Origin: Aptenodytes patagonicus
Taxonomy: Eukaryota; Chordata; Aves; Sphenisciformes; Spheniscidae
Assembly: GCF_965638725.1 (NCBI RefSeq)
Contig: NC_134949.1
Span: 37,848,151-37,912,150, forward strand
DNA length: 64,000 bases
Reading direction: 5' to 3'
The notes under the pieces were generated by a model. The model saw only the letters and a program-made list of their open reading frames with translations. It was not told the DNA's origin and did no database searches. The position numbers were made by a program, and so were the translations under genes. Within the stretch, counting starts at the first letter, position 1. Every line of letters begins with the position of its first letter. Shown in pieces: positions 1 to 21,300 of the stretch.

Positions 1-4600
<4,600 letters not shown>

Positions 4601-4870
4601 GGGCTGCGGGCTCGCGCTGCTCGTTTAGCGGCTGGGCGGTTGCCGCGCGCGGAGGCCTTCGGCCTGGCCGCGGAGGCTCCGCCGAGCGACGCCACAAGCT
4701 CCGGGGTGTCCCGGCGGCACCCTCACGCAGAGGATCCGGAAGCCCCGAGCCCTAGAGGCTCCAAAGCCAGAGGGCAAGTACGAAGAGTCAGAGCTGCGTC
4801 CGACCGCCTGCTCGCGGGTCGGCCAGTTCCGCGAGGCGCGCTGGTGCCTTGAGATTGGCCACGCCAGCGT

Positions 4871-6243
4871 CGGTTCCCGTAACCAGCTCTCCTCCACCCT
4901 GCCGCGTTGGGTTTTATGAAACGTAAATCGGAAGCCCGTTTTCACGCTAAATTGCTCTTTCAATTAAAAGGTTCCAAAACACAAGGTCTTGCAGGTGGCC
5001 TTGTTCCCACCCTTTGGCATTACCCTGGCGGGGCCCCCACAGGACCCTCCAGCTTGTCCAAACATTCTGTGTTCAGCTTCCCCTCCCTTGCGACTGGGAC
5101 ATCATGAACTGCCCAAATTAATCCCCTTTTTTTCGGATCCTGTTTTGGACAGATGAGCTCCCTGAACTCATTCACCATGGAGGCCACGAGGAGGAGCGCA
5201 AAGCTGAGCCCCCAGGGCACAAGGCTCTGCGGCAGCACTGACTGGTCCAACTCTTGCAGAACAGCCACCCCCCTTACATCGAGCAAGGCTCTTGCTTGGC
5301 ATCAACAGGCAGTTCCTCTCCTGGTTGAGCTGCAGCTCTCCAGCTACCCCGAAACCAAAACATTCCCAGTTTCCTCTCTGGACGGTATTTCCATGCGCTC
5401 TACGCATACCCGCATTTGTTTTTAAGATGACATCTAGACAAAACACAGCATCAGTTCTCTAACTCTGGCCAAGACCCGTATAGTAATTAGCTGCCTACCT
5501 CTTGTCCAGGAAACACTCAAAACCCACTGTAATTTAAAATGGGCACCAGATGCAAAAAATGGCTTTAGGTGTGAAGCGGCCTCTTTAATTAACCTCAACT
5601 ACAGTGTCTGCAACGCGGTCTTTTATACTGTGGCACTGTAAATGGGGTAGCCTAGGGATTGGGTTTGGATAGAAAAATTAATTTTCATCAGAACAATTGG
5701 TCTAATATCAAAGATAAGTCTGCCAAGCCCCTTGTTACTTTTCGTTTCTAGGTGCAGGCACCTCCGTATGCGTACATGAGTTAACTCCGAATGGTGCGCA
5801 ACATCCTTGAAAAGGTTCAGGTTAGAACTGAAGTTTTGGCTTTAAATGCTTACAACTTGAAGTAGCTCAACTGAAGTTACGAAGCCTTTATTCTTACAGC
5901 TGACAAGTCTGAGTTCTGCATGCACAAAAAGGTGCCTTCTTCCCAAATTCAACCATACTTACTTAGCGTGCCTAAGTGACAAAATGAATGTAGGATCTTA
6001 CAGCTGCTCGACAATAGCCTTACTCTGACATGGGAAGCTGGTTATTAAAATTTTGGTTTATTGATGGGCTATTTCAGTAATTTAAGTCAGCACCTGAAAC
6101 GTTCACCTGTTTCAAGGCAATCATGGCTGCAAATAGGAGGCTACCAATAGTTTACAGAAAATAAAGAGCAGAAAGGGGGACTCCTAGGTATCCAGGACAC
6201 TATTTCCAAAAGACAACTGGGAGCCAAAGGTTCAAGTAAGACC
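4871..6243. other. Intergenic, KICS2 5' flank to RPL18A 3' end
   Basis: About 1.4 kb with no recognised gene. Several short open frames on both strands at 4.9-5.45 kb have no recognisable similarity. In human, C12orf56 lies between KICS2 and XPOT; nothing here resembles a coding exon of another gene. Confidence 0.6.
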
Positions 6244-6249
6244 TTTATT
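6244..6249 (-). terminator. RPL18A: Polyadenylation signal of RPL18A
   Basis: AATAAA on the minus strand (TTTATT on the + strand), 32 nt downstream of the RPL18A TAA stop. The 3' UTR is therefore very short, as is normal for ribosomal protein mRNAs. Confidence 0.85.
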
Positions 6250-6280
6250 ACAACACAGAGCTGATAGCATGTTTTCTTAT

Positions 6281-9969
<3,689 letters not shown>

Positions 9970-11139
9970 TCAGTCTCGGCCCGCGGCGGCCGGCGCTGGG
10001 TTCCGGGCCGGCGGGGGCCGCGTGGCCTGGTCCGTGCCCGGCCCGCGGCGGGGGCGGCCCGGCGGTCGGCCACGCCGGCCGCGGAAGCTCGTCCTCCCCT
10101 GCGCAGCGGAACCAGCAGTGCCGCGTGCCCCTTTCCTCGTCACCGTGGCCGCGGACCCGCATGGTCCCGGTACCGGTAGGAAGAGGCCCGGCTGTGCGTG
10201 ACTCCGTCTCCCGCCGGCCCTGCTCGCGTTGCCGCGGAGGACGTGGCAGGGAGGCCCCAGGCGGAGGCAGCCAGCACCGCGCTCCCCCTCGGGGCGCGGA
10301 GGGCTGCCGGGGGAACCTTTCTCACCCTTGGTCTCGCGGGAGACCGGGGTTGCTGGCTGCCGTGAGGTTGCCCCTGTGGATCCCCCCACGCGTTCGGTTC
10401 GGTGGGATCCTCTTTTTCACGGCTGGTCCCGAGTGCTTGCGGTCCTGTGCACCGTGAACTAGAAACGCTTCCGCAGTGACGAGGAGTTAAGTTCTCCCAA
10501 GTGGCGTGCGCCTCATGCTCTTGAAAGTAGCCGTGCGACGTGAAGGGTTTTTGCCTTGGCGGATACCGTAACAGCAACACCGCCGTAACGGTTTTGTAAA
10601 TAGCTGCATCGTGTTGCTGCGGTTACTCGCATTTAGTCTTTTTTTTCTTTAAGTCTGATTCCACAGGCACGCGCGCGTCTAATCACGCCCCCCCTCCCCC
10701 CCCGTGTACACTGCTTCGTTGCGGAACAATTTGCGGAAGAGGCCACCGTCCCTTGCAGACCTCGGCTGGACTACTCCTCTCGCAGGCCCGCGCCGACGCT
10801 TCTGCAGCATGTGAGCTCGGGCCCGTCCTTGTGCGAGCCACCGAGCGGGTCACTCCGGTCGTGACTACGGGGCTCGCACCGGCGGCACCGAGCGCCCCGG
10901 CCCCCCCCCCTCCCCGCTGGCAAAGCACGATTTCCGCATCCCGGAGGGAGTTTGGGGGCGGAACGGGCAAGTCCCAGTTTATCAAATCGGTGCAATTGGT
11001 TTCACGGTGCCGCGGGGCGTTGACAGTAACGAGGAACAGCACCGGCGGGAGGCTTTCCGCGGTCCCCTCGGGCCGGGGGCGCGATGCCCGGAGGAGGCCG
11101 GGGCGCTGGAGGCCACGCCCACGCGCCGCGGGGGGCGGG

Positions 11140-11153
11140 ACTACGGCTCCCAG
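11140..11153 (+). promoter_or_regulatory. XPOT: ZNF143/THAP11-type motif, copy 1
   Basis: ACTACGGCTCCCAG fits ACTAYRNNNCCCR, the ZNF143/THAP11 (SBS) promoter motif. It is on the + strand, with an identical 14-mer on the opposite strand 131 bp further on. It probably belongs to the XPOT promoter. Confidence 0.6.
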
Positions 11154-11270
11154 GGTGCAGCGGGGCCGGGGAGGTGGCACGTCCCGGCGTGCCCCGCGGC
11201 TGGCCGCCTCGTCGGAGAGGGGAGGTGAGCGCGGCAGGCCGGGCCAGGGGCGAGGGCGCCGCGCGGCACG

Positions 11271-11284
11271 CTGGGAGCCGTAGT
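11271..11284 (-). promoter_or_regulatory. XPOT: ZNF143/THAP11-type motif, copy 2 (inverted)
   Basis: On the minus strand this reads ACTACGGCTCCCAG, identical to the copy at 11140-11153 but in inverted orientation. Paired SBS motifs are a known arrangement in housekeeping promoters. Confidence 0.6.
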
Positions 11285-11399
11285 CCTGCGGCGCGGTGGC
11301 CCCGCCGCGGGCGGGCTGGCTGAGGGGCGGGGGCAGCTTCCCTTCCCGGAGGCCGTGCCGCACGCGCGAGGGCCGCGGCACCTCCCCTGGGCGTCCTCC

Positions 11400-11526
11400 T
11401 CCTCCCGCCGCCAGCTGAGGCGGCGCGGCCTGGCCCGGCCCGGCCCGCTCCCTATGCTCGTGGCGGCCGCGAAGCTGTGGGGGTGGGAGCCGGCGGCGCC
11501 GCCGCGATGGAGGAGTGACCGGGAAG
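11400..11526 (+). promoter_or_regulatory. XPOT: Candidate XPOT non-coding first exon ending at a GTAACG donor
   Basis: XPOT's start codon lies in an exon with an upstream AG acceptor (15251-15252), so at least one non-coding 5' exon must exist upstream. The best donor I see in the CpG island is GGGAAG/GTAACG with the exon ending at 11526. Alternatives are GTGAGC near 11890 and GTAAGG near 11769. The exon's 5' limit is a guess. Confidence 0.3.
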
Positions 11527-12399
11527 GTAACGGCGGGGGGAACGGGGACGGGACACGACACGACGCGCGGCGCGGGGTGACTCAGCCCGGGGCGGGGGGG
11601 GGGGGGGGCGGCTGGGCCTCCCCGGCCATTGGCAGGGGCCGCGGCACCTCAGCGGCGGGGAAGGGGCGGTGTGGGCGCCCGCGGACGTCGCCGCTGAGCT
11701 GGCGGCGGTGGGCTCCCTCGAGTCACCCGGCCGGTTCCAGTCAGCCCGGCGCCGCCTCCTCTGCAGCCGTAAGGCTCTGGGGAAGGGGGGCGAGACTCCG
11801 CAGCCTCCCCGCCCGGCCAGCCGGCCCCGCTGCTGGGGGAGCGGGGGGTGCCGCAGTCGGCCGGTCGCCGCCGGGCCGGTCCTGTCCTCGGTGAGCCGGT
11901 GGGGGCTGGGGGCGCGTGCGTGCGGCCGCGAAAAATATCGGGATTTTTCTCGTCTAATGCACGCTGTAGCTTGCGGTGCGGTTATATTCGCGTGCTGCGG
12001 GAGCCGCCTCGGTAGCCGTCCTCCGTTATGGCTCCGGTGGGGGAAGAAAGTAACCGTAAGCTGTTCGGCTGCAACGTGAGGGGAGGGACCTCCCCCGCAC
12101 CTCCATATTCCGCTGCTCTCGGCGTGCTTCAGTACGGTGGTTCCCCGCCGTCCCGCCGTGGGAGAGCCGCCGCCGGGCCCCGCACGCCGCCGGAGGAGTG
12201 CTTTGTCACGCCGCAGCGGCCCCGGGAAGGGGCTGAAGGGGTTAAGTTGCAGCCCCGGTGCCTTCGCCGCAGATCTGGACGCGGTGGGGTGTGAATGCCT
12301 GATCACCCTCCTCGGCTGGGCTGCTGAGCCACGCAGTGGTGTTGGCTCTGCAGCGAGAGGAGGCTGGGCTCTTTGACCGAGTCGGGGAGCGGGGGGAGA

Positions 12400-15252
12400 A
12401 GGCCTTACTCCTCACAGGGAATTCCTGGCCAGTAAGAATGTGCCTGAAACGAAGACCTAATATGTCACTTCAGAAAGAAAAACTTTCTAGTCCAGTTGAA
12501 AAGTCCTCGAAGTAGCTATAATTACACAGCTGTTCATTTTGACTGCCTGTTAGGTCAGTGTAAAGGCTCTAGAGCCTAAGAGTCTGTAAATATGCTCAAG
12601 ACTTGCAGCAAGCGAAACAGAAATCAAAAAAGAACATGAAAGATGACCTTTTACTGTCTTTGTTTTATTTGAGAGAAAACTTGAGGGAATTAAAATGAAG
12701 CATGTCACCGGCTCCCTGTGTGCTATCGCAATCTTGTAAATACCTAAAATGAGTGCTGTAAATGAAATATTCTTTAATTACTAATTGTTACCGTGATTAG
12801 CATCTGTAGTTAAAATGCTCTGGATGCTTTTCATTATTAGGACACATCTGGATGCAAGTTACACACCTTTGACCATGTTAGTGTTGTTAAACTGGGCAAT
12901 CTTTCCCACTTGAAGTGTGACTACATTTTTTTTCCTGCTTTCCTGTATGAAAGCAGTCTCTACTATCAAATGCATTTACAGGTATTTAACATGTGAAAGG
13001 GAATAAACTGTCCTGATGAGAGATACGTATACCTGTATGACTTCACTGCTAAGGAGCTGCGCCCTCCTAATTATAGTAAGATCAGTTTGCCACCCAGCAT
13101 AGTGTACTGCTTAACAAAAAAAGCATCTCTACTTAAATAAGACAATACTTTCTACACAGCTGCATATTAACTATTAATGTTATTGATTTTTTATAAATAA
13201 AACTAGCTTTAGTGACATAGTTGATGTTAATGCTGAATATATCTTGCAATGGATTTTGCGAACTGTAAGTACTATTAAAATTGCAGTTCGATTTTTCTTT
13301 TGAAGTGTAACTGGATGGTAAAATAGATTTGTGGTGGAAAGCTACCTGCTTAACTAAAACCATATAGCATGAGAAGCTGTTTTGTTAGCTTTCTCAAAAG
13401 GCTCATTCAAATAGTCTGTCTCATTAATTGTCTTATAGAGTTGGCTAGTCAAGCTGAAGGTCTTAGAAAAGGATATATGGTATAAGATGACACTTTAAAT
13501 ATGCTCATGTAGCATATACAAAATTAGTAGAACTGGTTGACATTGTGCCGAAACCAGGACACATTGCTGTTAGCTGAACAAGTGAAGAGAATACATGTTT
13601 GAGCCAGGTTATTTTTAATAGCAAAACTTGTCACCCAGGTGTAGAAGATTACTACCTTTTGGGCAGATAATGTAGTGACATCAGCAGGAAAATGTCAAAA
13701 ATATGCTTCTGTATATTAAATAGTTTTACTTGTATAACTCTGGACCAGACCCTAATCGAAAGATGCTGGGGGGGGGGGGGAATCATTTTCCCCACAGCAT
13801 TTTCCTTTAATCTGGCTGGTTTGGATGTTGATTATGGGGAAAACAAGCTGGGGGCTGGGGACGCAGAGGGAGAAGACTCAGCAGAGCAACTTTAATCCCT
13901 AAAGGTTTTGACCCCGAGCGGGATTGCTCTGTGTCGTAAGGCAGCGTGCGAAGCTTGTTTTGCCACGAGTCATCGCTTTGTTCCAGATTTTCTGGTTTCT
14001 ATACTGCTGCAACCTGCAATTTTTTTTGGTACGAACTCAATTTTACTTATTAAATTGCTTTTCATGATGCATTTTGTTATAGTATATTCTGTACTGAGTT
14101 TTATAGAAATGTCCGTCTGTTACCATGTTAAATTTTGGGCTCTCCTTTTCAGGCGTGCTTGCTGTCGGTTGTCACTGTGCCACCTCCCTTCCAGTGGGGG
14201 AGGGTGAACAGCAGAGTGTGCACAAGACACGCAATACTAAGAAATCAGAAGTTCTACCTATAGGCATGTAGGCAGCTTGAAACCACAGCTCCTTTGTATT
14301 TCATCTCTTCCTCTTGTCTTTCTTCCTTTCCCCTGCCTCCTACATACTTATATAACAAGGCCTTATTTCAGGCCTAATTAACTATGTTACCATGGGGGGG
14401 TGGGGGGAGGGGGGCGGGGCTTTGAAGGATAGATGGATGTTTGTCCCCTCTTGCTGTTTTAACAGCATCCTAGTATTTGACAAAGAATATTTTTTTTAAT
14501 CCACTGTTTTACCAGAGCATTGCAGAACAGCCTGTAGAGGCGCGTCATCTTTCAAACATTTATCTAGCTTGCTTGTTAATTTTACACTGAATTTTCTAAA
14601 TAAAAATCATTGCTAGTAAATCAGCACCCATTAGTAGGAACAGAAAACTTTGTTAACAACTCAGTATGAGTGTATTTTGTGGTTAATTTCTAAGACACTT
14701 CTCTTGTGTGCGCTTGATTTAGAAGAAAGTCCTTCTAATGGCTTTGTCCCTCTAGGGGAAATACTTCATAAATGGGTTTATGAAGCATCTTAACAATCTT
14801 AGAGATGAGTAGAAGGGGGTTTTTTTGCAGTTGTAAAGTTTGTGGTGGGGGAAAAAAAATACAGCAGTCTATCATTTAAGTAGCAGATTTATGCTTATGT
14901 CATTCTTGCTGAAACCTTCTCTGCATGCTTGAAATTTGAGTTCAAGCCTTTCAGTTGAATAGTACACATCATGCCATTTCTCTGTTAATTAAGATGGTAT
15001 TAGCTCTTTTTAAGAGAACTGAAATATAGGGACACTTCAAATTTTCCTTATTCAATAAGAAGTTTCGTACTATTAAAAGTTGATTAAAGGACTTAGAATT
15101 CTGATATCTGTATCACAAGTATGCGCATTCATGTTTTGGTGGAGTACATACTATGTGTTTGAGGTTTGTGGGCAAACTTCTGTGGTTGTTGCTGTCCTGC
15201 TTTTAATTTTTGTTCTGCTGAGCAAATAAAGTTTCTTTTTCTCTATTTGCAG
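12400..15252 (+). other. XPOT: XPOT 5' UTR intron
   Basis: Sequence between the CpG island and the start-codon exon. It has ordinary composition with a 13-G run at 13768-13780 and a G-rich tract near 14394-14418. Small open frames are not recognisable. Confidence 0.5.
13768..13780 (+). repeat. G-homopolymer run (13 G)
   Basis: Thirteen consecutive G in the XPOT 5' intron. This is simple sequence with no assigned role. Confidence 0.85.
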
Positions 15253-15326
15253 ATGATCGTAGTTTCCCCTCTAGAAGAAGTGGGCAAACCAGTTAGGAGT
15301 AGGAAACAAAGAGTATAGCAATAGAG
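15253..15326 (+). other. XPOT: XPOT 5' UTR segment of the start-codon exon
   Basis: It follows a good acceptor (CTATTTGCAG, ending at 15252) and runs to the ATG at 15327. The context AGAGATGG around the ATG is a reasonable Kozak match (purine at -3, G at +4). Two upstream ATGs occur in this exon segment, at 15253 (ATGATC) and just before the start codon region. The first opens a short upstream frame. Confidence 0.65.
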
Positions 15327-18300
15327 ATGGATGAACAAGCCCTTTTAGGGCTAAACCCAAATGCTGATGCGGACTTCAGACAAAGAGTATGTAACTAACT
15401 TGCTTATCTCTCTAATAATTGGGGGTGCCGTTTCAGTGCAAAAGTCTCTTATTTTCTTGGGCGGGGGGTTGGGGGTTTGGGGTTTTTTTGTTAACCAATA
15501 CATAGGGTTCGTGGTGGCAAGTACAAAACAAAGTCATGTCACAAGCATGTAAGCTGAAGGTCATGTGTCACCAATTCTGTGAAATTACACTTAACGTGCA
15601 TAGAATTTGTTTTTCTGGGCTCTGACTTTTTCAGTCCTTTCAATTCTTTGCACTTGTTGCTCAGCTCCTTACGTAGGTTCCCATAGAATGAAAAGCAGCC
15701 ACTGAAAACAATGAGTTGCTTGCAATTGCCCTTTTAATTCTTAGATGTGTGTTTTTTTAATTTGAATGGATTAGTTACCTTTAGTGTCTTAATGAAATGT
15801 GTGTTTTTAACTATAGTGAAGCTTGTATTAGCGTAGAGTAGGTTAAGAAAGTAATTGTGGTATGTGGGTAACCATTACTTTATAAAAGAGATGCTCCTAT
15901 GAAAAGGCATTACAATTTATATAACTATTTAATGAGTAAATATTTCTGCTTACTGATGATTATCAAGTTGATTCAACTGTCTACAAGATAACCTCCAGTA
16001 AAATCTTTCAGAAATGAGGATGTTAATACCTTGGTTTTGTGTTCATAAAACAAATCCTGGAATGTATAAGAAAGTTAAAAATGTAGTTTGATACAGCTTA
16101 ATATTGCTAAGCAGCCTGTTAAATATGTTGGTTCTGGGTATTTGTCCTTTTTGAAAGGATGGATATAGCTAATCTCTAGTGTTCTGTTAATAGAATATCA
16201 CTAAAATTTGAAGCTTATAGACTTATTGACCTTTTAGCTATGCAGTCTGCCTAATTTTGAAATATTTTATAGTAAAAGGTGACTTACCTTTTCACTAATT
16301 GTGTAAGATGTAACATATAAAGGATGTATCAAACAATTTCTAGGAAAACCATTCAGTATAAGAAAATTACCAGTACAGCCTACAGGAAGTGAGTTCTTGT
16401 TTCAAGGACTTATTTCAACTCACTGAATAATTACTTTGGGAAATTACTTTGGTGAATGGAAACAATTATGAACTAATGCAAAAAAAAAAAAAAACAAACA
16501 CCAAAAAACAACAGCCAAAAAACCCTCTTGAAATACATGCATTCATAGAATTGAAATAACGTTGTTAATCTAATCTCTGTTTCAAAAGTTATTTTACTGT
16601 TTTGTATAACAGGCCACACTAAATCTTAAAGCAATTAGATCAAGTTAACTGTTGTCAAAAGCTATTTAGAAGTTCTGATAAGCAACTTGATTATTTAAAA
16701 CTTGGTAGAACTTTTTTCCAGTCTCTGTAATAGATTCATAAACTGACGGCTGTCAGGTGATCAGTGTTTGAATGTTCTTTGAGCTTGAGGTGTAGAATGC
16801 AGCCAAAGAGGTGCAACAAAAATAGTGAGTTGTTTTCAGTGAAAAATCTAAATCACTTTCTCTTAAGAATTTGCGGAAGGAATTTTAGCTTGGATGTGAA
16901 CTTCCACCCAAATGAAAAGGCCCTGAGCAACTTCCTCTAGTCGACCCTGTCTCCAGAGTTCCCTTCTAACCTCAACATTTCTCATTCTATGACTTTCATA
17001 TTCCAGTAACAAAAATCTTTGTATTGAATGTAAAGTGGAAATGGGCACCTATGATATTAGCATTTGAAGAAACACTCTTGCGTTATGGTAATTAGGGAGT
17101 CATATAAATACTTGGATGTATCCCAATAGTTTGGTTTTTGGAAGGAGAGCTGTTTAAATGTGAGTCTAAGTGTGAATGAGATGTCTTGCTGTGTGGTTTG
17201 TTTGTTCTTTTCAATGAAACTTACTTGGATATTTGCAGGCACTAGCCTACTTTGAGCAGCTGAAGATATCTCAGGATGCTTGGCAAGTCTGCGCAGAAGC
17301 ATTAGCTCAGAGTATATACAGGTAATGTAGATAAGAATCATTGCTTATTTTCATAGTAATATGTTTGGGTCTGGTTTTAGCTCTACAGCGTAATAGGCAA
17401 ACTAAATTGCTGAAAGTTAATATGGTCTTCATACTATTTTTAGTATCATAGTTGGTCTATGGCTTCTGTATAATGCCTTTCAAGGAAGAGCAACGTATAA
17501 ATAAAACTCCGTATTAATTTAGTAGCCTAAAGACTGCTGCTTTATGAAATCCATGAAAAAAGAATGAGTTCTAGTGCTATCTTTTGGGGGAGGAGAGGAG
17601 TGCTGAAAATTTCCTATTGTGAGACCATAGGCTTTATATGCAGTAATCTCAGTAGTTCCTTGCCCCTATTCTATGGAGTAGGCCATCCCATTTTTCAAGA
17701 TGCAAAGAGTGTGTAGTCGCCACTATTTTTGCACAAAGTTGTGTATTTAGATCTCAAATACTAGGTTGTTGCTGTATCACAGAATAATTCAGGTTGGAAG
17801 GAAACTGAGGGATGTGTATCTCCTGAATAACAACAGTGATTTATAGTGAATGCTTTTTAGTATATGATTTATCAAACCTTCTGACTCCAACGGAGTACGC
17901 AGTAATTAACAAAACCACACAGGACTTGAAAACAGCATTTTATAATCTTTACCAAAATACATTGATTGTTACAATTTTTAGACAATAAGATAAAAAACTT
18001 GTGTAGATTACATAGCATGTGGAATGTCCCTTCCTAATCTATACCTCAGTTTGTCTTCAGCTTTGTTCTTTAAGACACCATGTACAACTTGCACTTGGTG
18101 TACTAATGGACCCCGAATGTATTATTGAAGCCTTTTATAAAGGCAGGATACAATAGGTATTGTGGTTTTGTATGTTCAGTACTGAAATCAAAGCATAACA
18201 AATTGGTGGCTATAGAAAAAAAGATTATAATATCAAACATATAAATATTAGTTTAACAGTTGCTCATTTTTACTAAATGAACTGCTCGGGTATTTGTCAT

Positions 18301-21300
18301 TTTTGCTTTGAAGTAATAGCAGTAGCATTTTTCTCTGATGCACAGTAATTCTTGGATTTGCCAAAGGGACGACCTGGTTGCAGTATTTGAGGAATTTTTT
18401 TCTTCCCAAAGAAGTGTACCATATTGCCATGAGTAACAGAATTTTCTTTTCTTTTCTAGTGATGATCACATCAAGTTCTTTTGCTTTCAAGTTCTGGAAC
18501 ACCAAATTAAGTTCAAGTGAGTAAGCTTTCTTGACACCAGCCATATACATCCATTTAATTTTCCCTTTTTTATTCTGCTTGCAAAGAAACTTAAAATGGT
18601 ATCTGTCATCTCAGTGTGGTTGATGAGATGGCTTTAATCTGGTCCAGAGGACTTTTTTGTATTTCTTCACCTTTTCCTGGGAGAGGAGTAGTTTGCTTTT
18701 CAGCAGCTGTTGGGTTTTGAGCAGCATGCTCTACTTAGCTAGTCTAATACCTGTGTATGGCCCAACACAGACCCAATTGCCAAGGATTGCTTGAAACTTG
18801 CTTAGCCCTTCCTTTCTGGAGATTCAAGCCTTACTCTGTACTCTCACTGATTTTTTGCAAGAGAGAGTCCTACAAGCAGCAGCCTTGCTCAGTACAGGGT
18901 CCTGGACTTCAGACAAAGCCCTATTCATTCAATAACCATGGCAGAGATGTTAAGAGAAATAGTCTTTTCACTGAGTGGTGTTTTCATAGAATCATAATTT
19001 TAGGAAAAAATACTTTGAAATATTTTTCATTGCATGGAACTGGTTGTTTGGGTTTTTTTTCACATTTTGGGCTCCTTTGGTCTGGACTTGAACATCATGG
19101 CAGAGGTGTCTGCCTCTTGGAATATCATCGTGACTGGTTGGAATACACTGAACATGTAGGTCAGGCTTTAGATAGGAATAAGATGTATTTTGTGACTGAT
19201 TTTTCACAATTATGTATCAGCAAAAATGAAAGACTTAACTTTCTGTGATTTTATTTACCTGATTTTACCTCATTGTCCATCTTCCTCTGCTTGTTCCACT
19301 CCTGTCACTTGCTTCCTGCAGTATGTTTTCTCTTGTTTTCCTGCTTATTTTCTTTGACTGTTTTCAGTGGGGTTGCTTTTTTCTTCTCCTTAATGAATAG
19401 TTACTTGTGACAGGAACACTGGAGTCTCATTCAGCAGTCATTCCTGTTAAGGACTGTACCAAACCTATAGCTAGCTCTATTGGAAGGAGAGTGTTCTCAG
19501 CTTAGCTAGTCCTGGGAAGGAACATGTTGTGTGGGGGTAGTATTTGAAGTGGGCTGGGTATAATGTCGAATTTTGCCAAGACTATATGTATGACGTAAAG
19601 CAGGATTACTTGTGTGCTTTTTTGTTTTGACACATGTCTGATAATAAATGTACTGTAGGTCAGATAAGTGAAGGACTTCCTTGTGCTCACTATGGACAGT
19701 CTTCAATGTGTAGTAAACAAGTTTGAGCATATACAGATGTCTCTTCCTTCTCCCCGTGGCTTACGATCAAATGGTTATTTTTATCAGGGGCATAAGTCCT
19801 GTCCTAACATCTGCTCCTGATAGAGCAGCTTTCCTGCAAAATTTCAAGCTCCTACTCCAGTATAGGAGGCAGTAGTGCCTCAAAATGTAATCCATTATTA
19901 TGGGCAAAATGTTTTTTCCTTATTTTTATGTCTTTGATTCAAAATTTTAACATGCAAATAGCTGTGTAAATTCCGTTTCTAGGAACCTTTCATTTACATT
20001 AATGTGCAGTATTATGTGCAATATTAAAAGAGTTTTTTGCCTTACTGAATGTTGCGCTTGTCATGAAGGAGTTGTATTTTGATCTCATTATGCTTTGTTT
20101 CAGATACTCTGAACTTACTGAAGTCCAGCAGCAGCTAATTAGGGAAACACTGATAACATGGCTGCAAGCACAGGTTAGTATGTCCCTTCACAGCGGTCTT
20201 GCATAGTAGGCTTTTTAGTAGGCTAACATAAGGCATTGAGTGTGGGCTAAATGTTTAATCTGTCATTTGAGTTTAAAGATGGGTTCCTGAAGATATGTGG
20301 TATCTGATGGTTAAAAGCTTGTAACATGCTAATCTTTATTAGAAATTCTTTAAATCAGATGTTGTAAAGAAGTCTGTGCTTGAACTTATTACTAAATATA
20401 AAACTCTTACGTCAGATAATGATTGTGGTTTAATCAGTTGTGTGTGAAATGAGTAGTATTAAAAGTTTCCCTTTAGAGAGGTATAATCCAGATTCCTGAT
20501 GTTCCTGAGTGTCTGGAGGAGGAGCAGTAATTCTGTTTTTAAGACCCTCCTGGCCTAGCTCCTGTCTGCTTAGAATACTAGCAGATGTTTATGAATGAAC
20601 AGCATCATTCCTCTGTTACACTATGGCAGAGTACTGGCTACTCGTTCTTGTGGAATTAGTTACTGTAGCTGAACATGTAGTATCAGCTGGACCCAAGAGT
20701 TTGCAATCAGCAGAACCATCGAGTGGGCTGATACAAGTCTTTGGCTATACCTGCCATTATCTAGTTATCGTTACACTTCTGCACTGGAAATTAACATAGT
20801 TGCTTTGTTTGTAGAAAACTTAACAGTAGGAAATGGAATGTACTACAACTTGAAAAAGGACAGATCATTGTGAAATGTATTAAATTGCTTTTAATTTTTC
20901 TTTGTGGCAAGCTGTTCTACAGTTAGGAGGAGTTTATGGAAGAGGAGGAGGAGAGAGAGAGAGAGGGAGATTCATAGTGACAGGCTTTTTTTTTTTGTTC
21001 CTCTGCCTGATGAGCTTAGATTTAGAAACTTCCTGTACTATTCTTAAAGCTAACATCTAATTTAGGCACAAGCTAGCTACAAGAGGACTGTAACTTGTTT
21101 TCTGGAAGTTCTTGTTTACTCCTTTCACCAAACTAGCAAACTAGCTTTTAGTCTTTGAATAGTACGCTTAATGTCTTAGTACTGAATGAAAGGCTTAGGA
21201 CTGTATCATCCAGAGAGAATGTTTTCCCTGTTTCATTACAATTTAGCTAAATTTTCTTAAAAAGCCTTACTTTTCCAAGGATTATTGATCTCGGCCAGGA

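Noticed and set aside
18985-19005. TCATAGAATCATAATTTTAGG, like a CR1 3' end in reverse
   Set aside because: Only about 12 bases match; the following sequence does not resemble CR1.
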